From: Siphonodentalium dalli
Taxonomy: Eukaryota > Mollusca > Scaphopoda > Gadilida > Siphonodentaliidae
NCBI GenBank assembly: GCA_032622095.1
Contig: CP136069.1
Location: 121,014,126-121,078,125 of the forward strand
Direction of reading: 5' to 3'
Length of the DNA: 64,000 nt
The notes under the pieces were generated by a model. The model had not been told where the DNA came from. It ran no database searches and saw only the letters and a program-made list of their open reading frames with translations. Each line of letters starts with the position of its first letter. Position 1 is the stretch's first letter. A program made the position numbers and the translations under genes. Shown in pieces: positions 1 through 12,825 of this stretch.

Positions 1-2578
1 GAGACGGAACTGAGATGAACCATGATATGTGGGTATTCTGGCCCATTGTGATAAAAATGTATCAACTGGAAACAGGGTGGAAGCCAAGATGGCAGCCAGG
101 GAGTTACTCTATGATCATAGATGAGGATAATAGGTATACAGGGAGTTATTGTATGGTCATGAATGATACGTGGGTACATAGCGAGTGCCTTGTTGGTAAC
201 GATGTGACGTATATTTATATATGTTGTGGATGTGTTATCATTTGTGATGTATGGGTAGTAGATGTATGATCATGGATGGCGTGTATGAGTATGGCAAGAA
301 TGGAACTTATGAGTGGTCGTATGTGCGGGTATTGGTATATCTGGAAGGGCTCACCATTGGTGATATGCATGTGTATACCTGGATTGACTCTATGGTCATG
401 GGTATGGCGAATATGTATAAATGTAGTGGTTGTATGGTCCATGGTGATGTGAATATTTATACAATGAGTGACTGTATGATCGTGAATGTAGTGAATGTGT
501 ATACATAGAGTGACTATATGGTCATGTGTCGGGTGTATGTGTATACCTGGTGTTCATGCATGGTGACTCGTGGCTGTATCTTCATTTGTGGTATGTACGG
601 GTATAACCAAGTATGGCTGTATGGTCAGGTGTATGTGTATAAAGTGGGTGATTATGTTGTCATTTGTGTGGTGTTTATGTACACATGGAGTGGGTTGTAC
701 ATGTGTATCTTGGGTGGCTATCGCTTTCCAAAATAACTCAATGATATGTTAATCAATAGAGAGGTCATGTCCGAGAGTCATATCGTGGAAAGCGATAGCC
801 ACCCATTATCACACAGTCATTACATATATACATAAACGCCACAGACATAACAATATAGTGACCCACTGTATACATGTACACCTGACCCATGACCACGGAT
901 GGCCATACAGCCACGCATCACAATGCAGGAACACCGGGTATACTCCTAAACATGACCCATAACCATATAGTCACTCCTTGTATACCCATTCATCTCACCA
1001 TTGGCCATACGGTCGTCCCCTGTATACCTATTCTCCAAACGCATGGTCAAATAGACAATCAATATATACATCAACACCACAACAAAGTCACTCCGGTATA
1101 CATATGCACCTCAGCAATGGCCATATAGCCATCCGCTTCACACACATACCCTCACCCATGTCACCTGGTAGACTCCTTCGCATGACATATGGCCATATAG
1201 TCACCCCGTGTGTACCTATTCAAAACATTCATACATGATCATGGTCAATCCTTGTATACATATTCACCTCAACATTGGCCAGGTCACTCCCTGTATCCCT
1301 ATTTGTCACACTACAGCCGAATAGCCACTCAAGATATACGAATACACCACAGTCATGTCAGAATAGTCACTCCATGTATACATATGCACCTCATCCATGG
1401 CAATATAGCCACTCGCTATATACACATATCCCTCGCCCATGACAATAAAGCAACACGTGTGTATACTGGTATAACCTACACATGACCATACCACCACGAG
1501 TCACCAAACAGGTACACTCATACGCCTGTCACATGACCATTTAGTCAGCCCATGTATAGATGTCCATTACATTTATGATCGTACAGTCACTACTTGTATA
1601 CCTACATGTACTCATCTCACCATTAACCATACAGTCACTACATGTATACATATTCGACACACATAGTCATATAACCACTCGATATGCATATGCAGCCCAC
1701 CCTAGACCATAGATTCACTCCAGGTATACATGTAAACCCCACTAATGGACATTCAGCCCTTCCAGATATACAAAAATCCCGCACACACGACCACTCAAAC
1801 AATCCATACCTGCATATACACCTTACACATTACAATTCAGCAATTCACTATATAGTCATACACGCCATCCATGATAATACAGCTAAGCCATATACACCCA
1901 CCAATGATAATACATACACGAGATATATAAATATACATCCCACCCGTTACCACAAGGACACTCCCTCTATACACACACGCTCGATAATGTCCACCCAGAT
2001 TACTCCAGGTATTCATATCCAGTCATGACCGTACAGTCATTCCATGTATACCTCTACACATTACTCGTAACCATAAAATAACTCCCTATTTATCCACACA
2101 CCCCATCCATGATCATACAGACAACACATGTACACCCCACCCATGACCTTACAGTCACTCCATATATACATAATCAACACATCGATGACCACATAGCTAT
2201 ATCCATACACCACACCAATGACCATACAGGCACACCGGGTGCACCCGTACTGGATATACACATGCATACACCATGCAGTCACTCCATGCATATCGATTCA
2301 CCTGACCATGACCATGACCTATCCCTGTATACCTAGATGCATCTTACCATGCACAACCCACTCATAACCCAATAGTCACTCATTGTATACCTACTCACAT
2401 CAGTCATGACATACAATAACTCCATGTATACCTATTCACCTCACATACAGTTATGATCATAGAGTAACTCCCTGGCTACGATCTTTGCATCCACACTGTA
2501 TCCTGTTGACATATGTTTTTTTTATCATAATGGACCAGAATATAGCCAAAGATTATGGTCCATCTCAGTTCTGTCTCA
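1..2578. mobile_element. Foldback element A: long inverted repeat made of a minisatellite
   Basis: The reverse complement of the first 730 bases aligns with the sequence running to about 2,578. The outermost bases match (the start pairs with the block near 2,530-2,575), and so do the block at 47-120 with 2,455-2,545 and the centre. Both arms consist of degenerate units of roughly 42-48 bp with the themes GACCATACAGTCACTCC and GTATACATATTCACC. The right arm (787-2,578) is about 2.5 times longer than the left, so the arrays have expanded or contracted unequally. Long inverted ends built from tandem repeats are the hallmark of Foldback-type elements. No transposase is visible. The element may extend left of the window. 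The His- and Tyr-rich ORFs here are artefacts of the repeat. Confidence 0.75.
712..804. repeat. Central hairpin of foldback A (19-bp perfect stem)
   Basis: GGGTGGCTATCGCTTTCCA at 712-730 is perfectly complementary to 786-804, with a 55-nt loop. It marks the centre of the inverted repeat, and the minisatellite changes orientation on either side of it. Confidence 0.9.
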
Positions 2579-4118
2579 AAGTTCTGCCCATTTCCTTTCA
2601 ATAAATATGGCCAAAATTACAAAAGAGGTTCTCGGCAAAATTACATACTTTAAAATGAATTTGTCAATGAATTTGGGACAACCAGAATAGAACATGTAGT
2701 TGTCAGTTAATTAACTAACACGTATAATAACCAAGTGAGTCACAATTTGCTACCTTTTCGGATAATGCAGAGAATGTTCGGGATATATGTAAAAATTAAC
2801 ATTTTACAAATTTTGTTGCCATTTTGGAAGCCACCTTGAGCAATTTGGTATATACACATCCTTGGGTGTCACACTTAAGATAGACCAAAACAATAAACAC
2901 CTTTCAATCCAAAGATAGTTAAATTTTACCTGAAAAAAATGGTCCAAACCTGTAAAGTGAATTTTTGCCAATATTTATGTCAAGTTTTTGAGAGAAAAGT
3001 CCAATATTTTTGACGATGTCAGTGGTGACAATAGTAACAATTAACTATGGTGCATCAGACATGTTAGTATTCAATGTATAGAATGCAGAATAGCCAATTT
3101 TATACATCAACCAAAACTTGTAAGCGATTGCAGGACACGCTGGTGTAATATTTACCATTTTCCATATATTGGCGGCCATATTGGCAGCCATTTTGAGCCA
3201 AAGTAAGAAATTTTGTTCCAGTGACTTGGATTTTATTGGTAATGATATGCCTCACTTACATTACAAAGTTCTGATCATTTCTTGTTGAAATATGACAAGA
3301 ATCCCAATTGTGATTTTTTTGTGAAATTTTATACCACATTCTGTAAAATCGAATTTTTGAGGGATCTGAATGGGTTAGGACCCCAATAATTGCATGGTTA
3401 ATTGCTCCAATGATCAGTTAATATACAAAACACAAAATAAAGTTGCATTACTCAACCAGTTTCAAACAGCATGAATTGATCTAGAAGATATATGTGAAAA
3501 ATGTCATATTTTCAACTTCAGGCGGCCATTTTGGCGGCCATCTTGGATGGTGAGTTTCAGTTTTGGTCCAAAAAAGTGTCATTGTGTCTTAGCTTCACAA
3601 AAATATATACACTTGTGTACATTTTACCAGATTTTCCCGCTATAATTTGCATAAAACTGACTAAGGGTCTGGTCTGAAATACGGCGGCCATGATGGACGC
3701 CATCTTGTCTGGAGTCTACACGGCCACTTTTTTTTCTTGTTAACATTGCTTAAAAGTTGAAGGACATAATAAGGAACAAAATGAGTGGGGTGAAGTTAAG
3801 TCCCATGGGGGGGGGTGCAAGGGTACCCCTATTAGCTCCCGGACTACATGCGACTTTAAAATATGGCTATCTGGTTTATTAGCTATTATGTTGCTTGTCT
3901 TGGAACACATTCGCAGACGCAACCGAAAAACAAAAATGAATGCCTTTAATTTTGATTATTATGTACTACGTACTACTTACTACAAAACCTAATTTAATCC
4001 AGGTAAGCTGACCATCAAATATCTTTTCTGTGATATTCTGTAAACATGCAGATGTAAAACATGATCAAATGCAACGTTCCAAATGCGAATTAATGGAAAT
4101 AATACATTATACCTTTAA
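2579..4118. repeat. Diverged tandem repeats spaced about 350 bp
   Basis: No gene is visible. A GGCGGCCATnTTGG-type motif recurs at about 2,818, 3,171 and 3,521, with a further copy at 3,683 and a degenerate one at about 2,470 inside foldback A. The first intervals are near 350 bp. Related AT-rich text (a GTAAAnTGAATTTTT theme) lies between them. I read this as an old satellite-like array that has diverged strongly. A short G run near 3,808 is low complexity. Confidence 0.5.
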
Positions 4119-5400
4119 TCATAGAGGAGCGGTCTTGACCAGAATTTTTTTTTTTTAATTTTTTCTTTTACACACGGAAAAATTATATATCATATGAAAG
4201 TAGAAGATGTAGGCTTCATGTTCCGCCCTGCTGTAAAATGTGAAAGTGGTGCCGTTGCCATGGAAACAGAATGTAAATAATGTAGACACAGTTTGATATT
4301 AAACCATTTCCGTAAATGGTAAAAACTAATTTAAGCCCATTCTAGGACAGGAACAGACGTTGAAGGTCATTTATTGGTGATTTGTCCACTATAACTATGT
4401 TCCAACGATTCCAGTATTACATAGGATGCACATATAGGTTATACGGGTCTTTATTGCCATTTTGGGGTGAAACATGGTGATTTTTGCAAAAAATGCGATA
4501 ATTTTGGAATTGGAACATTTATTGAATACTACATTGGTTACAGTAATAATTTATGCATTATTATGATGGCATCATACGTGTACTTAAAATTAATTTGGAT
4601 AAAACTGCCGAAAATGCCCAATACCAAGAGAAATACCTGTTACCATGGAAACGATATTTAAAAATACAAAAAATGCCGTTATTGGAAAGAAATGAAGACC
4701 TATAACCCTTGCGACACAATATAACTTTTTGAAATTTGTTTTTTATGACATGCACTTTTAATCCGTACTTCTGTGTTGGGTAATTGATGCGGTTTATTCA
4801 GCTGTTGTCATGGAAACGGACCAAATTTCGCCAAATAATGATGTTTTTTCCCATAGAGCTGACATTTAAAGCATGTAATTTTATGAAGCAAAGCGTATTA
4901 TGACAACCCGTTATAGATGTCTCAAAACCTTTTTCAAAGATTACTATTTCCCAATTATCCCAGTAGTAGCTAGGGTGCACATATAGGATATGAAGGTTTT
5001 ATTGCCATTTTGGGGTAAAAACTGTTAATTTTTGCAAAAAATGCGATAATTTTGGAATTGAAACATTTATTTGATACTACATTGGTTACAGTAATAATTT
5101 ATACATATTATGATGGCTTCTTACGTGTGCTTCAATCTAGTTTTGATAAAACTGCAGAAAAAGCCCAATACCCTGAGAAATACCTATCACCATGGAAACG
5201 ATATTAAAAAATACACAAAATTTCATTATTGGAAAGAAATGAAGTTCTATAACCATTGCGACACTAATTAACTTTTTGAATAATGAATAATGATGTTTTC
5301 CCCTATAAACCGAACATTTAAATTGTGAATTTTATAAAGCAAAACATATTGTAACAACCTGTTATAGGTATCTCAAAATCTTCAACTCATATATATAATA
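4119..5400 (+). repeat. Foldback B, left arm
   Basis: This segment is the inverted counterpart of 8,164-9,455 over essentially its whole length, with few differences. Inside it, a block starting at about 4,430 (CACATATAGG) recurs at about 4,978, so the arm contains two direct repeats offset by about 549 bp. Both copies share the text around GCCATTTTGGGGT and CCATGGAAACGATATT. The small ORFs here mirror those in the right arm and are not genes. Confidence 0.85.
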
Positions 5401-5485
5401 CTAGCCGGTGAGCCCGACGTTGTCCGGGCTATTCAAATACCAAATTTCAAGTCGATAGCTCCACCCGTTTCCGAGATCTTTGTCA

Positions 5486-6388
5486 ATAAATATGGTAAGT
5501 TAGTCAATATATACATCTATTTTGCCAAAATGTGCAATTGCATTGACAATATATCCAGCAACTTTATCAATATATATATATATATGATTAGTTAGTCATT
5601 GTTTGCAGCTGCTTAGTCAATATATGTGGTTAGTTAGTCATTATATGCAGTTACTTAGTCAATATATGTGTCAGTTAGTCATTATTTGCAGCTACTTAGT
5701 CAATATATGTGGTCAGTTAGTCAGTATATGCAGCTACTTAGTCAATATATGCAGTTAGTTAGTCATTATATTTAGCTACTTAGTCAATATATGCAGTTAG
5801 TTAGTCATTATATGCAGCTACTTAGTCAATAAATGTGGTTAGTTAGTCATTATGTGTAGATAATTAGTCAATATATGTGACTAGTTACTCATTATATGCA
5901 GTTTCTTTGTCAATAAATGTGGTCAGTTAGTCAATATATACATCTACTTTGTCAAAATGTGCAATTGCATTGACAATATGTGCAGCTAATTTATCAATAT
6001 ATATGGTTAGTTGGTCATTATATGCAGCTACTTAGTCAATAGATGTGGTTAGTTAGTCATGTTGTGTAGATACTTAGTCAATAAATGCGGTTAGTTAGTC
6101 ATTATGTGTAGATAATTAGTCAATATATGTGACTAGTTAGTCATTATATGCAGTTTCTTTGTCAATAAATGTGGTCAGTTAGTCAATATATACATCTACT
6201 TTGTCAAAATGTGCAATTGCATTGACAATATATGCAGCTAATTTATCAATATATATGGTTAGTTGGTCATTATATGCAGCTACTTAGTCAATAGGTGTGG
6301 TTAGTTAGTCATGATGTGTAGATACTTAGTCAATAAATGCGGTTAGTTAGTCAATATATGCAGTTTCTTTGTCAATAAATGTTTTCAG
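5486..6388 (+). repeat. Minisatellite, TTAGTCATTATATGCAG orientation
   Basis: Units of about 21 nt alternate in pairs (about 42 bp), with the themes GTTAGTCATTATATGCAGC and ACTTAGTCAATATATGTGG. A higher-order block is also repeated: the CATCTACTTTGTCAAAATGTG segment occurs near 5,942 and 6,192. This is the + half of an inverted array. Confidence 0.85.
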
Positions 6389-7600
6389 TTAACTGCATAT
6401 AATGACTAACCAACTGCTTATGTTGACTGAGTAACTGCATATAATGACTAACTAACCACACATGTTGACTAAGTATCTACACATAATGACTAATTAACTG
6501 CTTATATTGACTACGTAGCTGCATATAGTGACTAACTATCCGGATATATTGACTAAGTAGCTGCATATAATGACTAACTGACCACATATATTGACTAAGT
6601 AGTTGCTTATAATGACTAACTAACCCCATATATTGACCAAATAGCTGCATATAATGACTAACTGACCAAATATTGACTAATTATTTGCATATAATGACTA
6701 ACTGACCGCATATATTGACTAAGTAATTGCATATAATGACTAACTAACCGCATATATTGACTAAGTAGCTGCATATAATGACTAACTGATCGCATATATT
6801 GACTAATTAGCTGCATATTACTAACTGACCATATATATTGACTAAGTAGCTGCATATAATGACTAACTAACCGCATATATTGACTAAGTAGATGTATATA
6901 ATGACTAACTGACCACAAATATTGACTAAGTAGTTGCATATAATGACTAACTAACCGCATATATTGACTAAGTAGCTGCATATAATGACTAACTGATCGC
7001 ATATATTGACTAAGTAGCTGCATATAATGACTAACTGACCACATATATTGACTAAGTAACTTCATATAATGACTAACTAACCACATACATTGACAATGTA
7101 GATGCCTATAATGACTAACTGACCACAAATATTGACTAAGTATAGTTGCATATAATGACTAACTAACCACATATATTGACTAAGCAGCTGCAAACAATGA
7201 CTAACTAATCATATATATATATATATTGATAAAGTTGCTGGATATATTGTCAATGCAATTGCACATTTTGGCAAAATAGATGTATATATTGACTAACTTA
7301 CCATATTTATTGACAAAGAAACTGCATATGATGACTAACTAACCGAATATATTGACTAATTTGCTACATATATTGACTAACTAACCAAATTAATGGACAA
7401 AGTATTGACCAACTAACCACATATATTGGAAACGTAGCTGCATATATTTGCAAAGTAGCTGCATATATTGACTTAACTAACCACATATATTGACAAATGA
7501 GCTGCATATATTGACTAACTAACCTCCAATATTGACAAAGTAGCCAAATATAATTACAAAGAGGCTGCATCTATTGACTAACTAACCACATATATTTATA
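6389..7600 (-). repeat. Minisatellite, inverted half
   Basis: This holds the same 21/42-bp units as 5,486-6,388 but in reverse complement (GACTAACTAACCACATATATT). The block at 7,222-7,320 mirrors 5,480-5,580. The 156-codon minus-strand reading frame at 6,658-7,128 (YMQLLSQYM repeats) is only the repeat read in an open frame. Copies become irregular after about 7,380. Confidence 0.85.
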
Positions 7601-8163
7601 TATTAACCGGATATATTGCCTGAGCTTGACATAAGGCAGCTATGGCGCACCATATCACCGCATTTGCATAGCAATCCTCACTATTATCACACTACATGAC
7701 CCATTTTAATCATGCAGGTCTACATTTGACCCAAAGGGGTTCAGATGTGATATATTCCAGGAACTTGTTATGCCGCTATTCTGAGTAAGTACAGGTAATT
7801 ACTATTTAGGGATGTAGCTTATAATCATCAACTATTTGCTTTCAAATCAGTTTCATAATTCCCGAACAGCGAATCTTTTAAAATCCTATCATGGCATTTT
7901 CCAGATACGTGGTGTTGGTTTTTAAACATACCCGTAATTTTTCACACAATTTCCAATAATAAAAACAATTGTGCAAAACACATCACTATTTAGACAATTT
8001 TCGTCTAGATCCACAGAAACAGCTGAGAAATTGGGAATAAAATGATAAAAACACGTGGACTCTGAGTCTGATGAGTACCATGTCAGGGTGCGTTCACATA
8101 ATGGTAAATTTGTCTGGCAAACCTACAGGAAAGTCGTCTTAGGGGTGCTCTTATCCCCTATTG
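7601..8163. other. Non-repetitive stretch inside foldback B
   Basis: No counterpart is seen on the left side of the array and no ORF of note. A short inverted pair, AGGGG/CCCCT, sits at 8,142-8,160 next to the right arm. Confidence 0.4.
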
Positions 8164-9455
8164 TATTATATATATGAGTTGAAGATTTTGAGATACATAT
8201 AACAGGTTGTTACAATATGTTTTGCTTTATAAAATTCACAATTTAAATGTCCGGTTTATAGGGGAAAACATCATTATTCATTATTCAAAAAGTTAATTTG
8301 TGTCGCAATGGTTATAGAACTTCATTTCTTTCCAATAATGAAATTTTGTGTATTTTTTAATATCGTTTCCATGGTGATAGGTATTTCTCAGGATATTGGG
8401 CTTTTTCTGCAGTTTTATCAAAACTAGATTGAAGCACACGTAAGAAGCCATCATAAATATGTATAAATTATTACTGTAACCAATGTAGTATCAAATAAAT
8501 GTTTCAATTCCAAAATTATCGCATTTTTTGCAAAAATTAACAGTTTTTACCCCAAAATGGCAATAAAACCTTCATATCCTATATGTGCATCCTAGCTACT
8601 ACTGGGATAATTGGGAAATAGTAATCTTTGAAAAAGGTTTTAGGACATCTATAACGGGTTGTCATAATACGCTTTGCTTCATAAAATTACATGCTTTAAA
8701 TGTCAGCTCTATGGGAAAAAACATCATTATTTGGCGAAATTTGGTCCGTTTCCATGACAACAGCTGAATAAACCGCATCAATTACCCAACACAGAAGTCC
8801 GGATTAAAAGTGCATGTCATAAAAAACAAATTTCAAAAAGTTATATTGTGTCGCAAGGGTTATAGGTCTTCATTTCTTTCCAATAACGGCATTTTTTGTA
8901 TTTTTAAATATCGTTTCCATGGTAACAGGTATTTCTCTTGGTATTGGGCGTTTTCGGCAGTTTTATCCAAATTAATTTTAAGTACACGTATGATGCCATC
9001 ATAATAATGCATAAAGTATTACTGTAACCAATGTAGTATTCAATAAATGTTCCAATTCCCAAATTATCGCATTTTTTGCAAAAATCACCATTTTTCACCC
9101 CAAAATGGCAATAAAGACCCGTATAACCTATATGTGCATCCTATTTAATACTGGAATCGTTGAAAAATAGTTATAGTGGACAAATTATCAATAAATGATC
9201 TTCAACGTCTGTTCCTGTCCTAGAATGGGCTTAAATTAGTTTTTACCATTTACGGAAATGGTTTAATATCAAACTGTGTCTACATTGTTTACATTCTGTT
9301 TCCATGGCAACGGCACCACTTTCACATTTTACAGCAGGGCGGAACATGAAGCCTACATCTTCTACTTTCATATGATGTATGATTTTTGCGTGTGTAAAGA
9401 AAAAAATTAAACTCGAAAAATAAGCCCCGTTGGGGCCAAGACCGCTCATCTATCA
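8164..9455 (-). repeat. Foldback B, right arm
   Basis: This is the inverted copy of 4,119-5,400. The arm runs from the palindrome centre (TATTATATAT) out to the terminus GACCGCTCATCTAT, matching ATAGAGGAGCGGTC at the left end. The two direct repeats of about 549 bp are present in mirrored order. I could not find a clear target-site duplication outside the arms. Confidence 0.85.
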
Positions 9456-9517
9456 ATGCTTGCTAAGAAAAGAGAAGTGAATTCAGAGTCTGCCGTGACA
9501 GTTTTTTTTATCAAATG

Positions 9518-9520
<3 letters not shown>

Positions 9521-9574
<54 letters not shown>
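9521..9574. repeat. (GA)27 microsatellite
   Basis: A pure 54-nt GA run. It produces an artefactual Ser-Leu or Arg-Glu repeat in the overlapping reading frames. Confidence 0.97.
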
Positions 9575-9579
<5 letters not shown>

Positions 9580-12480
9580 GTGCTTTTGTCCTATCCAATA
9601 CTACATGTACGCATCTGAATATCCCAGGGAGTATGAGCACCGCTTGATATAACTGATAAACATGCATACGGACAAACACACAGTGGTCATGATGACATTG
9701 CGCCATCTTAGTTCGGTCAAACATTTCGAACAACCATGCAGACCAGTTCAAAGTGTGCATATCATGTCTTCCACAACCGGTATAGCACGCCCGTTTAGTA
9801 ATTTGTCCAAGAGAAGTTTTAAAATGACTATAACATTTCATGGATGTACGAGCAATGGTTGAACGCAGCATCTCCTCTGTTTGAACTTTTAACATCTCAC
9901 AAGAAAGATTTCTGGCGGGCTCTTATCCAGCATTTCTTGTTATTGGACAATCTGACGGATTGAGTGTTTCTTGCACTATATTAACAGCAATGTATAGATC
10001 AATCACCAGAAAAAGCATCCAATCTGGAGAAACGTTATATAGATAAGTAGCCGGGAGCGATCGGCGTATATCAACTTAGACAGCCAGTGCGTGGTACAAA
10101 CAGCCGTGATGTCCGAAGAAGTCAGATTTATAGAGGAAATTTGAAAGCGCGGCATCGATCACAGATACATGTGTTTTGCGGGAAATTCTATCACAAATTG
10201 AAGAAGAGATGATCTGAGGAAAATTAATGATTCTCGCCACCATAAAACGATAGTAATCAGCGGGCTACGTTCTGTCAAGCTGCATATCCACTTCACTGTT
10301 AGCCGGTTTGGTGTGCTTTGAATTCACTGCATGCAATTCCAATCTGAAACGCTAACGTTAGCGGTATGCACCAACTAAACTCCAATTCGAGTTATGAGAA
10401 AGGGATGGATCCCTTGATCCTTCTTTAATATAGCAGGTTGGTCGCCGGCGGCGATATTGCTCAAAGGGGTAGGATAACATACACATATACATGCAAGAAA
10501 GAATGAATCGCGTCCTTAATTTTAGTCTGTTCATGATATGCTAAAAAAATGAAGGGCGTCCACGTGTCTAACTTATGTGGGGAAACAATTGAAAACATCT
10601 AGAAAATTGCCACTAATTTGGTAAGCTTATTAATATCAGAATATACACACAAAATCACACATCGTGAGTTAATGGGTGTGTTGTTACGACACGAGTGCTT
10701 GCGCGGAAGGATGATGCGACACGGATGCTTGTGCGGAAGGACCCTTCCGCGATGGAACAAGTGCCATATCAACAAACACATTAACGCATGTGTCGTTCTG
10801 TGCTTATTACACACCACTCGACCGTGAGTTAATAATACAGACTTACAATGTTTATTTAGGCACACACATGCACGGCTTGTTTTGTCATGTGTGATAATGC
10901 TGTTATATAGTTCCGGTTTCATGGTTGAGGCGAACGTCATGCATGTACGTCCTGTGACGTAAATAGTATTTATCGGCATATATGGATTTCAAAACTCCTT
11001 CCAGATTACCTAGACATAATTGGGAGGTGAACATGGGCCATGTTAGTTCAATTATATACCTTTCCAAATTGACAAATACACATTGCGAAACAATAAACAA
11101 ATAAACAATAAATGACAATTAATGCACTCGTTTGTCCGTAGAGTTCAGCGCCACAACTATACATATGATCTCCAACAAGTTATGTTTGGATATTAGATTT
11201 TATGAAACGAGTTTGATAAATTTGATTCACAACGAGTCGTAGCAGAAGCATAAAATGCACACTTTTACATTGTTGGCTGAGACGCTTCACAGCCGTACAC
11301 GACAGTATTGCGCGCGAGCTGCCGACGGAAGATATAGTCCACCCAATTTGCCACTTTGTTTTTATGTCTATTTTAGTTAGTGCAACGAAGCTGGACAATA
11401 ATTCACTTTAATTAACAAAGCAATCATTTTGCATTTCTGGTGTTGTTGTCATATGCAGCTTTACGAAACAAATATTAATCCGCATGATTTAATGTAAAGT
11501 CATTTTGCTGGGGCCATGTCAAGTTAGCGAGAAGCATGCGCCTATTCGTCACTAGTGAGAGATAAGGAAACATGTAATGGCTTTTCTAATGATATAATAG
11601 GGGTTTTATTTGATATAGCAATATATTATCTGCGTATTGACAATTCAACAAAAGTTGGATTCAACTACAGTTCGCCAAATTCAACGTTGTATATCACATT
11701 ACGTACGTCACATTACGTACGCAGTGCACTAAGTAGGCCAAATGGGACAGGTATAATTTGTTCTAGTGTTATATATACTATTTGGGAACAATGTTCTTAG
11801 TCTTTGGATCAATTGGTCTTAATCAATACATCTTAATTGTCTCGATCCCTTCGTGATTATAAGGACATGCACATTCCAATAATCTATAAAGTGTCATGAA
11901 AGACCGAAATATTCAGCAAAGGGCTTGTCCATATCAAGGAAATATCCATCAACACACGTATGGTTGAAATTCGCAACTGATTGATTTTAGTTCAACAATT
12001 GACAATACGTTGAAAAGTATTTCCACTTTGATATTAAAACAACAAAATTCACACCAACTGTGAGTTGAAAACAATCAAAGTATCAGTAAATAATATCAAC
12101 CTTCATTTGTTTTGATATTTCGGATAATTGCTGTCACGGTGTCAGGTTGTTGTGTCAGGTGTCAACTGTTGGAAATGTTGGCCTAAGTTGGAGTGAGGCA
12201 CCCAACCCCATTTATTCATGCTCCTAGTGCCCAACCACAATTCAGAGCCCAACAACCATTTCCTATCTGAATGTCGATATATGGCGATAAAAGTCTCGCG
12301 ATAATTAAAGAACGTTTCGTATTACTAGTATCGATCGCATGCCATACCAAACAGAATGATGAACGTTTAGTTATAACGTTAGTACACTCGATATCACACA
12401 TCGTTGAGTGGTCATGCTAATTCCCAATGATGATGATGGTATGACAAAATGGCGCTAATACGAACATTTTCTAAAGTTAC
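9575..12480. other. No recognisable gene
   Basis: Low-complexity-poor, AT-rich sequence with only short ORFs of unlikely composition. A roughly 30-bp unit (TGCTTGCGCGGAAGGA theme) is duplicated in tandem at 10,687-10,745, and a short TTACGTACG duplication lies near 11,700. I see nothing else that I can name. Confidence 0.4.
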
Positions 12481-12494
12481 CATTTTGACGGCCT

Positions 12495-12620
12495 TTGGTA
12501 ACCTGAATCAATGGAGAAGAGGCCATGATTGATTGATTGATTGATTGGGGTGTAATGTCGCTTCCAACAACTAACGCCATATCACGACATTGCCAGGTTT
12601 AGTGGTGGAGGAAATCCGCA
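12495..12620. repeat. GATT microsatellite with SINE-like flank
   Basis: (GATT)5 at 12,527-12,546 is followed by text (GTAATGTCGCTTCC... ATCACGACATTGCC) that resembles a common molluscan dispersed repeat with a GATT tail. It is preceded by GAGAAGAGGCCAT, which also occurs next to the tRNA-like sequence at about 14,720. The family identity rests on recall. Confidence 0.4.
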
Positions 12621-12654
12621 CATCTACGGCTAATCTAACAGTGATTTCAATTAG

Positions 12655-12820
12655 GGGATAACGGTGTGGTGTTTTGTGATTTCGGATAGGTACAGGGCGA
12701 ATTTACTGTGGCAACTTTAGTTAATGGACGACGGCGGAGCCGGAGCCCATTAACGGGTATTTGCCACAGTATATTCGCCCTGTACCTTTCCGAAATCACA
12801 AAACACCACACTGTTATCCA
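12655..12820. mobile_element. Palindromic MITE
   Basis: The left half (GGATAACGGTGTGGTGTTTT...) is almost perfectly complementary to the right half (...AAAACACCACACTGTTATCC) over about 75 bp per arm, with a short GC-rich centre. The TACAGGGCGAAT motif reappears near 14,195, suggesting a degraded relative there. Superfamily not assigned. Confidence 0.75.
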
Positions 12821-12825
12821 CATTC

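Larger units (their letters stand above)
5401..8163 (-). mobile_element. Insertion at the centre of foldback B, Helitron-like 3' end
   Basis: The left arm ends ...ATATATAATA and the right arm begins TATTATATAT..., which would join into one perfect palindrome. The 2.76-kb block between them begins with CTAG after an A and ends before a T, the A|T target used by Helitrons. Read on the minus strand, its 3' end has a GC-rich hairpin (GCCCG...CGGGC) about 10 nt before CTAG. Next comes text shared with the core repeat of the 54-60 kb elements (a GGTGGAGCTATCGACTTG theme). The expected 5' TC is not seen at 8,163, so the other boundary is less certain. Confidence 0.5.

Noticed and set aside
1-2336. 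Several ORFs of 75-114 codons rich in His, Thr and Ile
   Set aside because: They follow the minisatellite units of foldback A and exist in both strands with mirrored composition; no coding signal independent of the repeat.
4467-4755. Overlapping ORFs of 64 codons on both strands, repeated at 8,810-9,098
   Set aside because: They are the same arm sequence of foldback B seen twice in opposite orientation; no coding motif.
6658-7128. 156-codon minus-strand ORF with YMQLLSQYMRSVSH repeats
   Set aside because: The 42-bp minisatellite is a multiple of three and happens to lack stops in this frame; it is not a gene.
9446-9895. 149-codon minus-strand ORF containing a Ser-Leu run
   Set aside because: The run is the (GA)27 microsatellite; the flanking residues show no recognisable domain.
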